Assembly (NCBI GenBank): GCA_903892355.1
Contig: CAITIE010000154.1
Coordinates: forward strand, 1 to 49,350
DNA from: an uncultured Pirellula sp.
GTDB taxonomy: Bacteria > Planctomycetota > Planctomycetia > Pirellulales > Pirellulaceae
Direction of reading: 5' to 3'
DNA: 49,350 bases
The notes under the pieces were generated by a model that worked only from the letters and a program-made list of their open reading frames with translations, made no database searches and had not been told where the DNA came from. Shown piece by piece: positions 8,366 to 17,090 of this stretch (the first letter of the stretch is position 1; each line of letters opens with the position of its first letter). A program made the translations under genes and the position numbers.

Positions 8366-8803
8366 ACGCCGCCACGTTCGCCCAACGTCGCGGCGTTTCT
8401 TCGTTTGGCGATCGATTTGTCGACTCCGCGTTGCAGCGCGACACGACGAGAACCAGCGAGCGACGCGCTGCGTGCTCGAGAGCCCAAGCGTTGATTTAAG
8501 AAACCGATCGTCAATGGCTGTTAACCCAGAGCTGATGTTCCATATCCGGACCGGGGGAGCAGAAGCAAACGGCGAATGAACTTATGGCGTGTGTCTGAGG
8601 CGAGAGCGCGATAGTTTCGGCGGTCTGAGCGAGATTTCGACCGAAAGATAGCTGGATTGTTGTTACGCTGCGAGAGCCGAGCGAGACTCAACTCCAAGCC
8701 AACACCGTAAAAAACAGGCGTTTTTAACGATTGAAACGGCGGAGTCCAGTGATGGATTCTGAACGAACTGGCGTGGCAGCATCAGTTCGCAGATCAAAAC
8801 GAG
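8366..8803. other. Non-coding stretch between gene remnants and tRNA
   Basis: No credible gene is seen. 8366-8580 is Arg-codon-rich in several frames and resembles no family. An AT-rich inverted repeat AAAAAC-AGGC-GTTTTT lies at 8710-8725, about 80 nt past the tRNA 3' end; it could terminate the tRNA transcript, though it is weak. Confidence 0.4.
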
Positions 8804-8877
8804 TACGCCCGGAAGGATTCGAACCTTCAACCCTCGGTTCCGAAGACCGATGCGCTATCCAATTGCGCCACGGACGC
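8804..8877 (-). tRNA. tRNA-Arg (anticodon UCG)
   Basis: A 74-nt cloverleaf on the minus strand. The acceptor stem pairs GCGTCCG with CGGGCGT (one G-U at the end and one inside), with discriminator A. The D stem is GCGC/GCGC. The anticodon stem TCGGT/ACCGA holds the loop CTTCGGA, giving anticodon TCG (reads CGA). The T arm is GAAGG-TTCGAAT-CCTTC. CCA is not encoded. Its 3' end points toward the remnant-rich region at 6121-8365, the usual side for island insertion. Confidence 0.93.
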
Positions 8878-9310
8878 ATAACTACCGCTCTACCCTCCGG
8901 CAGAGGGCTGCGGTCATGCAGACGCATTCTAGAAACTTTCGGCTCGAATTGAAGGGGATAACATCCCCAAAAGAAGGACTCTTGCCCGCCCAGTACCCGT
9001 CGATCGGGAAATGTAGGCACCCCCAGACAACTCACACCAACCCACTCCTAAAAGTAGAGAATATTTTTCCGCAAAGGCCTCAATTACCCCTGCAAATAGA
9101 ATCCGCGCCGGATATCCCCCTTAGGTGTGGCTTCTGGGAGTTTTTTTGCCCATTGTCGACCGGACGTCCTCTTTCCGAAACAGATCGGCCAACCCCGAAA
9201 ACCCTTGCAAAACCAAGGAATCGCTTGACGAACCCGCCCATCCGCGGTATCCTTCGAATCGCAATCATTAATACAGGAGTTTTGAAATTAGCGAATCTAA
9301 TAAAAAGGGA
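8878..9310. other. Intergenic region upstream of the LysR gene
   Basis: 433 nt with no convincing gene. It holds the LysR promoter (9225-9253), the ribosome-binding sequence AGGAG (9275-9279) and a short run of in-frame codons that may extend the regulator upstream. Nothing else was recognised in 8878-9220. Confidence 0.5.
9225..9253 (+). promoter_or_regulatory. Sigma-70-type promoter of the LysR gene
   Basis: TTGACG at 9225-9230, exactly 17 nt, then TATCCT at 9248-9253. Transcription should begin near 9260, giving a leader of about 27-50 nt depending on the start codon. It is one of the better -35/-10 pairs in the window. Confidence 0.6.
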
Positions 9311-10339
9311 GTGAGTCAGGCGGTTCACATCCGCTCGCTCAAGGTTTTCTACGATGTTGTGCGGAAACGGAGTTTTTCTCACGCGGCACTCGAGCATGGA
9401 ATGACCCAAAGTGCCGCCAGTCAGAGCGTCCAGCACTTGGAGGAGTTTCTAGGGGTTAGGCTGATCGATCGGACGAAACGACCGTTCATCCTAACCGCGG
9501 AAGGCCAAAAATTCTTTGATGGGCTCTCTGGAGTGCTTCGACAGTTCGACGCGTTGGTGGACGAAGTCCGGTTGGGGAGCGCATCCTCCTCCACGGTTAC
9601 GGGACACGTCGTGGTCGCATCGATCTATTCCATGGGGCTGTCGTACCTACCCTCCCTTCAAGAGCAGTTTTTGAAGAGTTGCCCAGCCGCTTCGTTGACT
9701 TATCAGTTGGCCCATCCACACGAGGTCTACCGCATGGTGGAGCAGGGGACCGTCGACTTTGGGATGGTTAGCTACCCAGAAACAACCCTTTCGGTCCAAT
9801 CCACAAAGTGGCGTGATGAACCAATGATTTTGGTCGCATCGCCTCGCCACCGTTTGTCGTCGCTACAACACACGATCAAACCTGAGGATCTTTCTCAAGT
9901 CGGACTCGTTGCGTTTGCAAGCAACCTTCGGATCCGTCAGGAGATCGATAAGCAGCTCCGCAATCTCGGTATCACGATGCGGATTGTCGTCGAACTCGAC
10001 AACATCGACTCCGTGAAACATGCCGCGATCGTCAATAGCGGTGTTGCGATTATCCCCAAGTTGACGGTTCAAAATGAACTCGCTGCGGGGTCCCTCAAGA
10101 TGCTCGAATGCGAAGGTCTGGAATTGACCCGACCATTGGGCGTAATCCAACGCAGAGACGTTTCGATGACTCGAGCGGCGAGAAGCTTCATGGAGTTGAT
10201 TATGAAGCAAAAAGTCTGGGAAGGTGATTCTGCGAAGCCACCGGAAACTCACAGTGAGTTGATGCTCGAATCCCAATCGCTCAGCAACAGCGTCGGGCTA
10301 CCCACTTCAGAGATCGACAATCGAACGCTGGTCAGCTAA
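9311..10339 (+). CDS. LysR-family transcriptional regulator
   Basis: A 342-aa LysR protein: N-terminal winged helix (HIRSLKVFYDVVRKRSFSHAALEHGMTQSAASQSVQHLEEFLGVRLIDR) and a periplasmic-binding-like effector domain (about residues 95-300). It lies 171 nt upstream of gltB in the same direction, so control of glutamate synthase, as GltC does in Bacillus, is a fair guess but inference. The start is uncertain. GTG at 9311 has AAGGG only 1 nt away. The best Shine-Dalgarno, AGGAG at 9275-9279, is 7 nt from an in-frame ATT at 9287 that would add 8 residues. The C-terminal 40 residues are polar and probably disordered. Confidence 0.9.
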   Translation: MSQAVHIRSLKVFYDVVRKRSFSHAALEHGMTQSAASQSVQHLEEFLGVRLIDRTKRPFILTAEGQKFFDGLSGVLRQFDALVDEVRLGSASSSTVTGHVVVASIYSMGLSYLPSLQEQFLKSCPAASLTYQLAHPHEVYRMVEQGTVDFGMVSYPETTLSVQSTKWRDEPMILVASPRHRLSSLQHTIKPEDLSQVGLVAFASNLRIRQEIDKQLRNLGITMRIVVELDNIDSVKHAAIVNSGVAIIPKLTVQNELAAGSLKMLECEGLELTRPLGVIQRRDVSMTRAARSFMELIMKQKVWEGDSAKPPETHSELMLESQSLSNSVGLPTSEIDNRTLVS

Positions 10340-10398
10340 GCCGAGATTGTCTCGATCCACCCTTGGCTACTCGCGATGGACCGAATGCCATCCTCGTG

Positions 10399-10424
10399 AT
10401 TCCGCAGCGGAATAATGCATTCCG
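10399..10424. promoter_or_regulatory. Three-arm inverted repeat upstream of gltB
   Basis: ATTCCG (10399-10404), CGGAAT (10408-10413) and ATTCCG (10419-10424). The middle arm can pair with either neighbour, giving two mutually exclusive 6-bp hairpins, or as DNA two overlapping dyads. It ends 86 nt before the gltB start, a fitting place for a LysR-type binding site or an attenuator. Confidence 0.4.
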
Positions 10425-10510
10425 ACCCGCACTTACCAACCCCACTATCCAAAACAACCCAAAACGCGATCGCTAATTAAGTGTTCGCGTCCCGATGAAG
10501 AGAATGATCT

Positions 10511-13500
10511 ATGAACAAACCTTTCGGCTACCCAGAAAAGCAAGGTCTCTACGATCCCGATTTGGAAAAGGATTCCTGCGGGGTCGGTTTCGTTGCCCAC
10601 GTGAAGGGCAAACCTAGCCATCAGATCGTGATGGATGCCGATACGATTCTGAAGAACATGGATCACCGCGGCGCATGTGGGTGCGAGCAAAACACAGGTG
10701 ACGGCGCAGGCATTTTGGTTGGAATGCCTGACAAGTTCCTTCGTCGCGTCGCGAAGGACGAGCTCGGAATTGAACTTCCAGCCGCTGGTCTCTATTCGGT
10801 AGGCAACATCTTTTTTCCAAAGGACCCGGCCGAACGCGATTTTTGTCGCCGGGAGTTTAATCGCTTGATCGCCGCCGAAGGCCAAACGCTTCTCGGTTGG
10901 CGCGATGTACCTCAGAATAGCGATCTCGCCGACATTGGACCAACGGCCCGATCGGCCGAACCGTGGATTGAACAAGTATTCATCAAGGCGGCCGATGGAC
11001 TAACCACGGACGCGTTTGAGCGCAAGCTATACCTGATCCGTAAACAAGCGAGCCACAAGCTTCGCAGCGACAGCAACCTGGAACAAGCATCCCTCTTCTA
11101 CGTATGCTCCCTTTCCACCAAAACGCTGATCTACAAGGGAATGTTAACCCCCGCCCAAGTGGTCCCGTACTATTCGGATTTGTCCGATCCAGATTTCGAG
11201 ACCCATCTCGCCATGGTTCACTCTCGCTTCTCCACCAACACGTTCCCGAGTTGGGATCGCGCCCAACCGTTACGGTTCATGAGCCACAATGGCGAAATCA
11301 ACACGTTGCGTGGAAACATTAACTGGATGCATGCCCGCGAAGGGATGGCGGACAGCGAACTTTTTGGGCCGGAACTTAAGAAGCTGTTCCCTGTTGTGGA
11401 ACCGATGTGCTCGGACTCGGGTACGTTCGATAATGTTCTCGAATTCCTGCTGATGACTGGCCGCACGCTCCAAGAAGCCATCATGATGATGGTCCCTGAA
11501 GCTTGGCAAAAACACGACACCATGTCCCAAGAAAAGCGGGCCTTCTACGAGTATTTTAGCTGCATGATGGAGCCGTGGGATGGTCCTGCGTCTATCGTCT
11601 TTACCGATGGCCATTACATCGGTGCCACACTCGACCGAAATGGACTCCGCCCCAGCCGGTATTACTTGACCACCGATGACCGTGTCATCATGGCTAGCGA
11701 AGTCGGCGTACTACCGGTCGACCCAGCTATCGTCAAGGAAAAAGGGCGATTGCAACCTGGCAGAATGTTCTTGATCGATTTCGACGAAGGTCGTCTGATT
11801 CCGGACGAAGAGCTCAAGAATCAATTCGCTGCCAAGCTCCCGTATCGCGATTGGCTTCAGGCAGGTCGAATCACCTTGGATGAACTTCCCAAGGCTCCTG
11901 AATGGCACGGGTTTAATCCGTCGACATTGCTGCCTCGCATGCAAGCGTTCGGCTACACGATCGAAACCATGCACTTCATGCTGGTGCCTATGATCCAAAC
12001 TCAAGTCGACCCGATCGGCTCGATGGGGAACGACTCGGCCATCGCATGCTTGAGCGACCAGCCACGCCTGGTCTACGACTACTTCAAGCAACTCTTCGCG
12101 CAAGTCACCAACCCGGCGATCGATTCGATTCGAGAAGACGTCATCATGTCGCTCGAATGCTATGTCGGACCGGAAAAGAATTTGTTGACGGTCACCCCAG
12201 ATCACTGCCATCGCTTGCTGATCCAACACCCGATCCTCACCAATGAGGAACTCGAAGCGATCAAACATATGTCGTCGCGTGGTTGGAAGACACAAACGAT
12301 CGATATCACGTTTGAACGCACCATGGGCAAATTAGGGCTCGAAGCGACACTTGACCGTATCTGCAAAGAAGCAGAACAAGCGATCGATGCGGGCTTCACC
12401 ATGATCGTCCTCAGCGATCGTAAGATTTCGAATGAACGCGTTGCCATCAGCAGTTTGCTCGCCTGCGGTGCGGTGCACCAGCATTTGGTCAAGGTCGCGA
12501 AGCGTACTGCGATCGGTATCGTTGTGGAGACCGGAGAAGCACGCGAAGTCCACCATCATTGCTTGCTGGTCGGTTACGGTGCTGACGCCATCAATCCCTA
12601 CCTCGCCTTTGAATCCCTTTGGCAAGCGTCACGAGATGGAATGCTCGAAGAAAAAGATGACGAGAAAATCGTCTCTCTTTATCGCAAAGCGGTGGCGAAG
12701 GGGATGCTCAAGGTCATGGCGAAGATGGGGATTAGCACGCTGGCCAGTTACAAAGGGGCACAGATCTTCGAAGCCCTCGGACTTCAGACCGAAGTTATCG
12801 AGCGTTGTTTTAAGGGGACTAACAGCCGTATCCAAGGCTGCGGTTTCGACATTCTCGCCGAGGAAACCCTCCGCAGGCACGCTCTCGGATTCCCCGCCAA
12901 TCGCGCGGACGCATGGTCGATGCTCCCCAACGTGGGTGAGTTCCATTGGCGTGCTGAAGGAGAGCGGCACGGTTGGGATCCTGCCGCGATCGCTGACATT
13001 CAAGTCGCCGCGCGAAACGGAGACAAGAACGCCTACCGTCGCTTTGCCGACCACATCAATCGCGATGCAAAGATGCGTTATGCACTCCGAGGATTGCTCG
13101 AGTTCCATTCGGTTCGCGAACCGATCTCGATCGACAAGGTACAGCCGGCAAAAGAGATCGTTAAGCGGTTCTGCACCGGCGCGATGAGCCTCGGCTCGAT
13201 CAGCTCCGAAGCGCACGAAACCCTCGCAATCGCGATGAACCGATTGGGAGGAAAGAGCAACACCGGCGAAGGTGGTGAGGATCCCGTTCGATTCCAACCC
13301 CTCCCCAACGGTGACAGCAAACGCTCTGCGATCAAACAGGTCGCCTCGGGCCGATTCGGTGTGACCATCGAATACTTGGCCAATGCCGATGAAATCCAAA
13401 TCAAGATTTCTCAAGGTGCAAAACCTGGTGAAGGTGGTGAGCTGCCCGGACGCAAAGTAGACAACTACATCGCTCGCATCCGCTACAGCACCCCAGGTGT

Positions 13501-15073
13501 GGGACTCATCAGCCCTCCACCCCATCACGATATCTACTCCATCGAAGACCTCGCGCAGCTGATCCACGATTTGAAGAACAGCAACCCCAGCGCACGCGTC
13601 AGCGTGAAATTGGTGAGTGAAGTGGGTGTTGGCGTCGTCGCGTCAGGAGTTGCCAAAGCACACGCCGATCACATCTTGATCAGCGGCGATACCGGCGGAA
13701 CGGGGGCCAGTCCGCTAACTAGCATCAAGCACGCTGGATTGCCTTGGGAACTAGGAATCGCGGAAACACACCAGACATTGGTTTTAAACAACCTACGTTC
13801 ACGCGTTACTCTTCAAACCGACGGAGGCCTGAAGACAGGACGTGACGTGGTCATCGCGGCACTGCTGGGAGCCGAAGAGTTCGGGTTCGCGACCGCACCT
13901 TTGATCACACTCGGTTGCATTATGATGCGCAAGTGTCACTTGAACACGTGCCCGGTAGGAATCGCGACTCAGGACCCTGAGCTTCGAGCGAAGTTCGCTG
14001 GCAAACCTGAGCATGTTGTGAACTACCTGTTCATGGTCGCTGAAGATGCACGGGAGATCATGGCTTCGTTAGGCTTCCGTTCGATCGACGAAATGGTCGG
14101 ACGCAGCGATTGTTTGAAGGTCGACCATGCAATCTCGCATTGGAAGTCAGACGGATTGGACCTGACTCCGATCCTACGACCTGCCAAGGGCCCTACCCAT
14201 GACACCGTAGTTCATTGCACCATCCCACAAGATCACGGCTTGGAAAAGTCCCTCGATATGCTCGAGTTACTTCCGCGATGCCAAAAGACCTTGGAAACCG
14301 GTGCCAAGATCGACTTTGAACTACCGATCATCAATACCAACCGAACCGTAGGTACGATCCTCAGCCACAACATCGCCAAGCGATACGGCCAAAAAGGTCT
14401 ACCCACCGACACGATCCATATTCGCTTCCGCGGATCCGCCGGACAGAGCTTGGGCGCATTCCTGGCCCATGGCGTAACGCTGGAACTCGAAGGGGATGCG
14501 AACGACTACGTCGGCAAGGGGCTCTCGGGCGGCCGTATCATCATCTATCCAGATCGTCGTGCTACGTTCAAGCCCGAGGAAAACATCATCATCGGAAACG
14601 TATGTTTGTACGGTGCCACGATGGGTGAATTGTTTGTGCGTGGCCGAGCCGCGGAGCGGTTTGCCGTTCGCAATTCGGGATGTTATGCCGTCATCGAAGG
14701 AGTTGGCGACCACGGTTGCGAATACATGACGGGTGGTCGTGTTGTGATCCTGGGGCAAACCGGACGCAACTTTGCCGCAGGGATGAGTGGCGGTATCGCA
14801 TATGTCCTGGACGACATCGACTCCCTCCGGATTCGCACCAATTTGGGAACGGTTGAACTCGAGTCGCTGGTCGAACCTGAGGACATCGAAGAAGTCCACA
14901 CGTTGGTGTCGAAACATGCAGAGCTAACCGGATCGACCGTCGCAAAATCGTTGCTTTCGGATTGGAAGAAGAGCATCGGACGGTTTGTGAAGGTGATGCC
15001 GACCGACTTCAAGCGAGTGATGCTCGAGCAGAAAAAGGAACGCGCGGCAGCACCAGCATTGGCAAAGACATAA
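10511..15073 (+). CDS. gltB: Glutamate synthase large (alpha) subunit
   Basis: Full-length GltB (1520 aa), which transfers the glutamine amide to 2-oxoglutarate to give two glutamates. The N-terminal Ntn glutaminase domain has its nucleophile at C23 (DSC-GVGF) after a 22-residue propeptide, as in other GltB proteins. The central domain and FMN-binding synthase domain follow (GEGGEDP, KPGEGGELPG, ISGDTGGTGASP). The 3Fe-4S ligands are C1136, C1142 and C1147 (C-x5-C-x4-C). The C-terminal GXGXG beta-helix contains GNVCLYGAT and GMSGGIAYV. gltD follows 146 nt downstream and supplies electrons. The Shine-Dalgarno is weak (AAGAGA about 8 nt upstream). Confidence 0.98.
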   Translation: MNKPFGYPEKQGLYDPDLEKDSCGVGFVAHVKGKPSHQIVMDADTILKNMDHRGACGCEQNTGDGAGILVGMPDKFLRRVAKDELGIELPAAGLYSVGNIFFPKDPAERDFCRREFNRLIAAEGQTLLGWRDVPQNSDLADIGPTARSAEPWIEQVFIKAADGLTTDAFERKLYLIRKQASHKLRSDSNLEQASLFYVCSLSTKTLIYKGMLTPAQVVPYYSDLSDPDFETHLAMVHSRFSTNTFPSWDRAQPLRFMSHNGEINTLRGNINWMHAREGMADSELFGPELKKLFPVVEPMCSDSGTFDNVLEFLLMTGRTLQEAIMMMVPEAWQKHDTMSQEKRAFYEYFSCMMEPWDGPASIVFTDGHYIGATLDRNGLRPSRYYLTTDDRVIMASEVGVLPVDPAIVKEKGRLQPGRMFLIDFDEGRLIPDEELKNQFAAKLPYRDWLQAGRITLDELPKAPEWHGFNPSTLLPRMQAFGYTIETMHFMLVPMIQTQVDPIGSMGNDSAIACLSDQPRLVYDYFKQLFAQVTNPAIDSIREDVIMSLECYVGPEKNLLTVTPDHCHRLLIQHPILTNEELEAIKHMSSRGWKTQTIDITFERTMGKLGLEATLDRICKEAEQAIDAGFTMIVLSDRKISNERVAISSLLACGAVHQHLVKVAKRTAIGIVVETGEAREVHHHCLLVGYGADAINPYLAFESLWQASRDGMLEEKDDEKIVSLYRKAVAKGMLKVMAKMGISTLASYKGAQIFEALGLQTEVIERCFKGTNSRIQGCGFDILAEETLRRHALGFPANRADAWSMLPNVGEFHWRAEGERHGWDPAAIADIQVAARNGDKNAYRRFADHINRDAKMRYALRGLLEFHSVREPISIDKVQPAKEIVKRFCTGAMSLGSISSEAHETLAIAMNRLGGKSNTGEGGEDPVRFQPLPNGDSKRSAIKQVASGRFGVTIEYLANADEIQIKISQGAKPGEGGELPGRKVDNYIARIRYSTPGVGLISPPPHHDIYSIEDLAQLIHDLKNSNPSARVSVKLVSEVGVGVVASGVAKAHADHILISGDTGGTGASPLTSIKHAGLPWELGIAETHQTLVLNNLRSRVTLQTDGGLKTGRDVVIAALLGAEEFGFATAPLITLGCIMMRKCHLNTCPVGIATQDPELRAKFAGKPEHVVNYLFMVAEDAREIMASLGFRSIDEMVGRSDCLKVDHAISHWKSDGLDLTPILRPAKGPTHDTVVHCTIPQDHGLEKSLDMLELLPRCQKTLETGAKIDFELPIINTNRTVGTILSHNIAKRYGQKGLPTDTIHIRFRGSAGQSLGAFLAHGVTLELEGDANDYVGKGLSGGRIIIYPDRRATFKPEENIIIGNVCLYGATMGELFVRGRAAERFAVRNSGCYAVIEGVGDHGCEYMTGGRVVILGQTGRNFAAGMSGGIAYVLDDIDSLRIRTNLGTVELESLVEPEDIEEVHTLVSKHAELTGSTVAKSLLSDWKKSIGRFVKVMPTDFKRVMLEQKKERAAAPALAKT

Positions 15074-15079
15074 CGACAG

Positions 15080-15095
15080 GCTCGCGCACGCGAGC
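15080..15095 (+). promoter_or_regulatory. GC-rich hairpin between gltB and gltD
   Basis: GCTCGCG-CA-CGCGAGC, a perfect inverted repeat starting 7 nt after the gltB stop. No U-run follows, so it is more likely an mRNA-stabilising or partial-termination element than a full terminator. It could set the ratio of GltB to GltD. Confidence 0.45.
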
Positions 15096-15219
15096 GTACG
15101 CATGGCGTGCAATTTGCAATAACCAGCATGTAGCGACCAATGCGTTACACACAACACGACATCAACACCAATCAAAAATCAACAACCACACACTTCGTTC
15201 GGAATAGAGCAGGAAATCG

Positions 15220-16725
15220 ATGGGTAAGCCAACTGGTTTCAAAGAGTTTGATCGCAAAAAAGTTGAATGGCGTCTGCCCGTAGTCCGCCTTGAGGATTAC
15301 CAAGAGATTTACACCCACCCGACCGAGGAACACCTCAAAACCCAAGGTGCCCGTTGCATGGATTGCGGTGTCCCATTCTGCCAATCGGCATCAGGCTGCC
15401 CGATCCAAAACCTGATCCCGGAATGGAATGATCTCGTCTACACCGGACGATGGAGAGAGGCACTCGACCGCCTTCACAAGACCAACAACTTTCCGGAGTT
15501 CACCGGTCGCGTTTGCCCGGCCCCTTGCGAAGGCTCGTGCGTTCTCGGGATTACCAACCCTCCAGTTACGATCAAGAATATCGAAAACGCGATCATCGAT
15601 CGCGGGTTTGAAGAAGGTTGGGTGACAGCCTCGCCACCCATATCGCGTTCCGGAAAGAACATCGCTGTTATCGGCAGTGGCCCAGCAGGACTCGCGGCCG
15701 CAGACCAACTGAATAAGGTTGGCCACTCGGTCACCGTGTATGAACGGGCGGATCGCATTGGCGGCTTGCTCACCTATGGAATCCCCAATATGAAACTCGA
15801 CAAAGGGGTCGTTCAGCGTCGGTTGGACTTGATGGCAGCCGAAGGGGTCAAGTTCGTGACTGGGGCTGACGTGGGACGCAACGTCGATCCGAAGCAATTG
15901 CAGGCTGAGAACCATGCGGTTCTCTTGGCAACCGGAGCCACGAAGCCTCGCGATTTGCCAATCCCTGGACGAAATCTCAAAGGGATTCACTTCGCCATGG
16001 AGTTTCTCACGGCGAACACCGCGAGCCTCCTCAACAGCGATCACAAGGATGGCAAATACATTTCGGCCGAAGGAAAGAGGGTTGTCGTGATCGGTGGAGG
16101 TGATACCGGATGCGACTGCATCGGTACCAGCCTCCGCCATGGATGTTCGCAACTGGTCAACTTTGAACTTCTCGATCGTCCACCTGAATCCAGAGCAGCC
16201 GATAACCCTTGGCCTCAATGGCCGCGAATTTTCAGGTCCGATTACGGGCACGAGGAAGCCGCTCAGAAATTTGGCTCAGACCCACGGGTCTATAACATCC
16301 TCAGCAAAGAATTCATCGATGATGGCAATGGCAACGTAACGGGTATCAAAACTGTCCGGGTCTCGTGGAAATTCGAGAACGGAAAAATGAACATGACCGA
16401 GATCCCAGGAAGCGAAGAAATCATCGGAGCCGATCTTGTACTATTGGCGATGGGATTCTTGGGACCAGAACACTATGTCTCCGAGTTGCTAGGGATCGAA
16501 ACCGATCCTCGCAGCAACTACAAAGCCGAACACGGAAGGTTCGCGACGAGCATTCCAGGTGTCTTTGCAGCAGGCGATTGTCGACGAGGTCAATCGTTGG
16601 TGGTTTGGGCCATCAACGAAGGGCGCGGCGCCGCCAGAGCCATCGATATTTATCTACGTGGACATAGTACCTTGCCAGCTCCAGGTACAACACTCGGCTC
16701 TGCGCTCGCAACAGCCTCTACGTAA
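15220..16725 (+). CDS. gltD: Glutamate synthase small (beta) subunit
   Basis: GltD (501 aa) oxidises NAD(P)H and passes electrons through FAD and 4Fe-4S clusters to GltB. The N-terminal cysteine motifs are [10 protein letters not shown]...GCP and [13 protein letters not shown]. The FAD Rossmann motif is [13 protein letters not shown] (about residues 151-163), the NAD(P)H motif is [12 protein letters not shown] (about 288-299), and the closing FAD segment is [24 protein letters not shown] at 15211-15214 supports this start. It lies directly behind gltB, with which it forms the enzyme. Confidence 0.97.
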   Translation: MGKPTGFKEFDRKKVEWRLPVVRLEDYQEIYTHPTEEHLKTQGARCMDCGVPFCQSASGCPIQNLIPEWNDLVYTGRWREALDRLHKTNNFPEFTGRVCPAPCEGSCVLGITNPPVTIKNIENAIIDRGFEEGWVTASPPISRSGKNIAVIGSGPAGLAAADQLNKVGHSVTVYERADRIGGLLTYGIPNMKLDKGVVQRRLDLMAAEGVKFVTGADVGRNVDPKQLQAENHAVLLATGATKPRDLPIPGRNLKGIHFAMEFLTANTASLLNSDHKDGKYISAEGKRVVVIGGGDTGCDCIGTSLRHGCSQLVNFELLDRPPESRAADNPWPQWPRIFRSDYGHEEAAQKFGSDPRVYNILSKEFIDDGNGNVTGIKTVRVSWKFENGKMNMTEIPGSEEIIGADLVLLAMGFLGPEHYVSELLGIETDPRSNYKAEHGRFATSIPGVFAAGDCRRGQSLVVWAINEGRGAARAIDIYLRGHSTLPAPGTTLGSALATAST

Positions 16726-16760
16726 TCGATAGTCCCGAACGATCTACTGGTTGGGAAACA

Positions 16761-16798
16761 CTCGGCGGGTATTTCTCGGCGGGTATTTCTCGGCGGGT
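16761..16798. repeat. 14-bp tandem repeat, 2.7 copies
   Basis: The unit CTCGGCGGGTATTT occurs at 16761-16774 and 16775-16788, followed by a 10-nt partial copy CTCGGCGGGT at 16789-16798. The copies are identical over the shared length. The unit is not a multiple of three and lies 35 nt behind gltD. Confidence 0.9.
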
Positions 16799-17023
16799 CA
16801 AACCGATAGCTGTGCGTGAATAGGCTTGCTCAAATCCGTTCAAGATTCCATTGCGAGGAGCCGATACCTCGTAAAACTACTCACGCACCCTCGAGTGCTA
16901 GCGAGCATACACCGACGGGTTCACATCTTTGGGTAGTCGCGCACGTTAAGGTGGGCGAACTCTAACGCTTCTAGCATCGATTCTTCATTCGCCGAAGCTT
17001 TCTACGCCGAATGATCTTTCTGA

Positions 17024-17055
17024 GGGGACGAGTCCCCAGCAGCAATGGAATGCTG
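17024..17055 (+). promoter_or_regulatory. Two stem-loops in the fadL-type gene leader
   Basis: GGGGA-CGAG-TCCCC at 17024-17037 is followed at once by CAGCA-ATGGAA-TGCTG at 17040-17055. Both lie 35-65 nt before the start codon, upstream of the ribosome-binding site, so they would be in the mRNA leader. Confidence 0.4.
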
Positions 17056-17090
17056 GCTTAGATGCAGAAGGCACTCAGGGAGGAATCGCG

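Larger units (their letters stand above)
16726..17090. other. gltD-to-fadL intergenic region and leader
   Basis: 365 nt without a recognisable gene. It contains the 14-bp tandem repeat at 16761-16798, two small hairpins at 17024-17055 and a strong ribosome-binding site (GGGAGG at 17078-17083, 7 nt before ATG 17091). No clear -35/-10 pair was found for the next gene. Confidence 0.5.

Noticed and set aside
8340-8520. Arg-rich frame possibly belonging to a dispersed repeat or transposase remnant
   Set aside because: No transposase motif, terminal inverted repeat or target duplication could be found.
1-8877. Second copy of the tRNA-Arg 3' end as an attachment site
   Set aside because: No repeat of the tRNA 3' sequence was seen between 1 and 8803, so an att pair is not claimed.
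12629-13567. Long minus-strand frame inside gltB
   Set aside because: It is antisense to conserved GltB motifs and resembles nothing; a shadow of the real gene.
16761-16798. Short direct repeats considered as a CRISPR remnant
   Set aside because: Copies abut without spacers and no cas gene is present; the same holds for 35350-35376 and 48779-48851.
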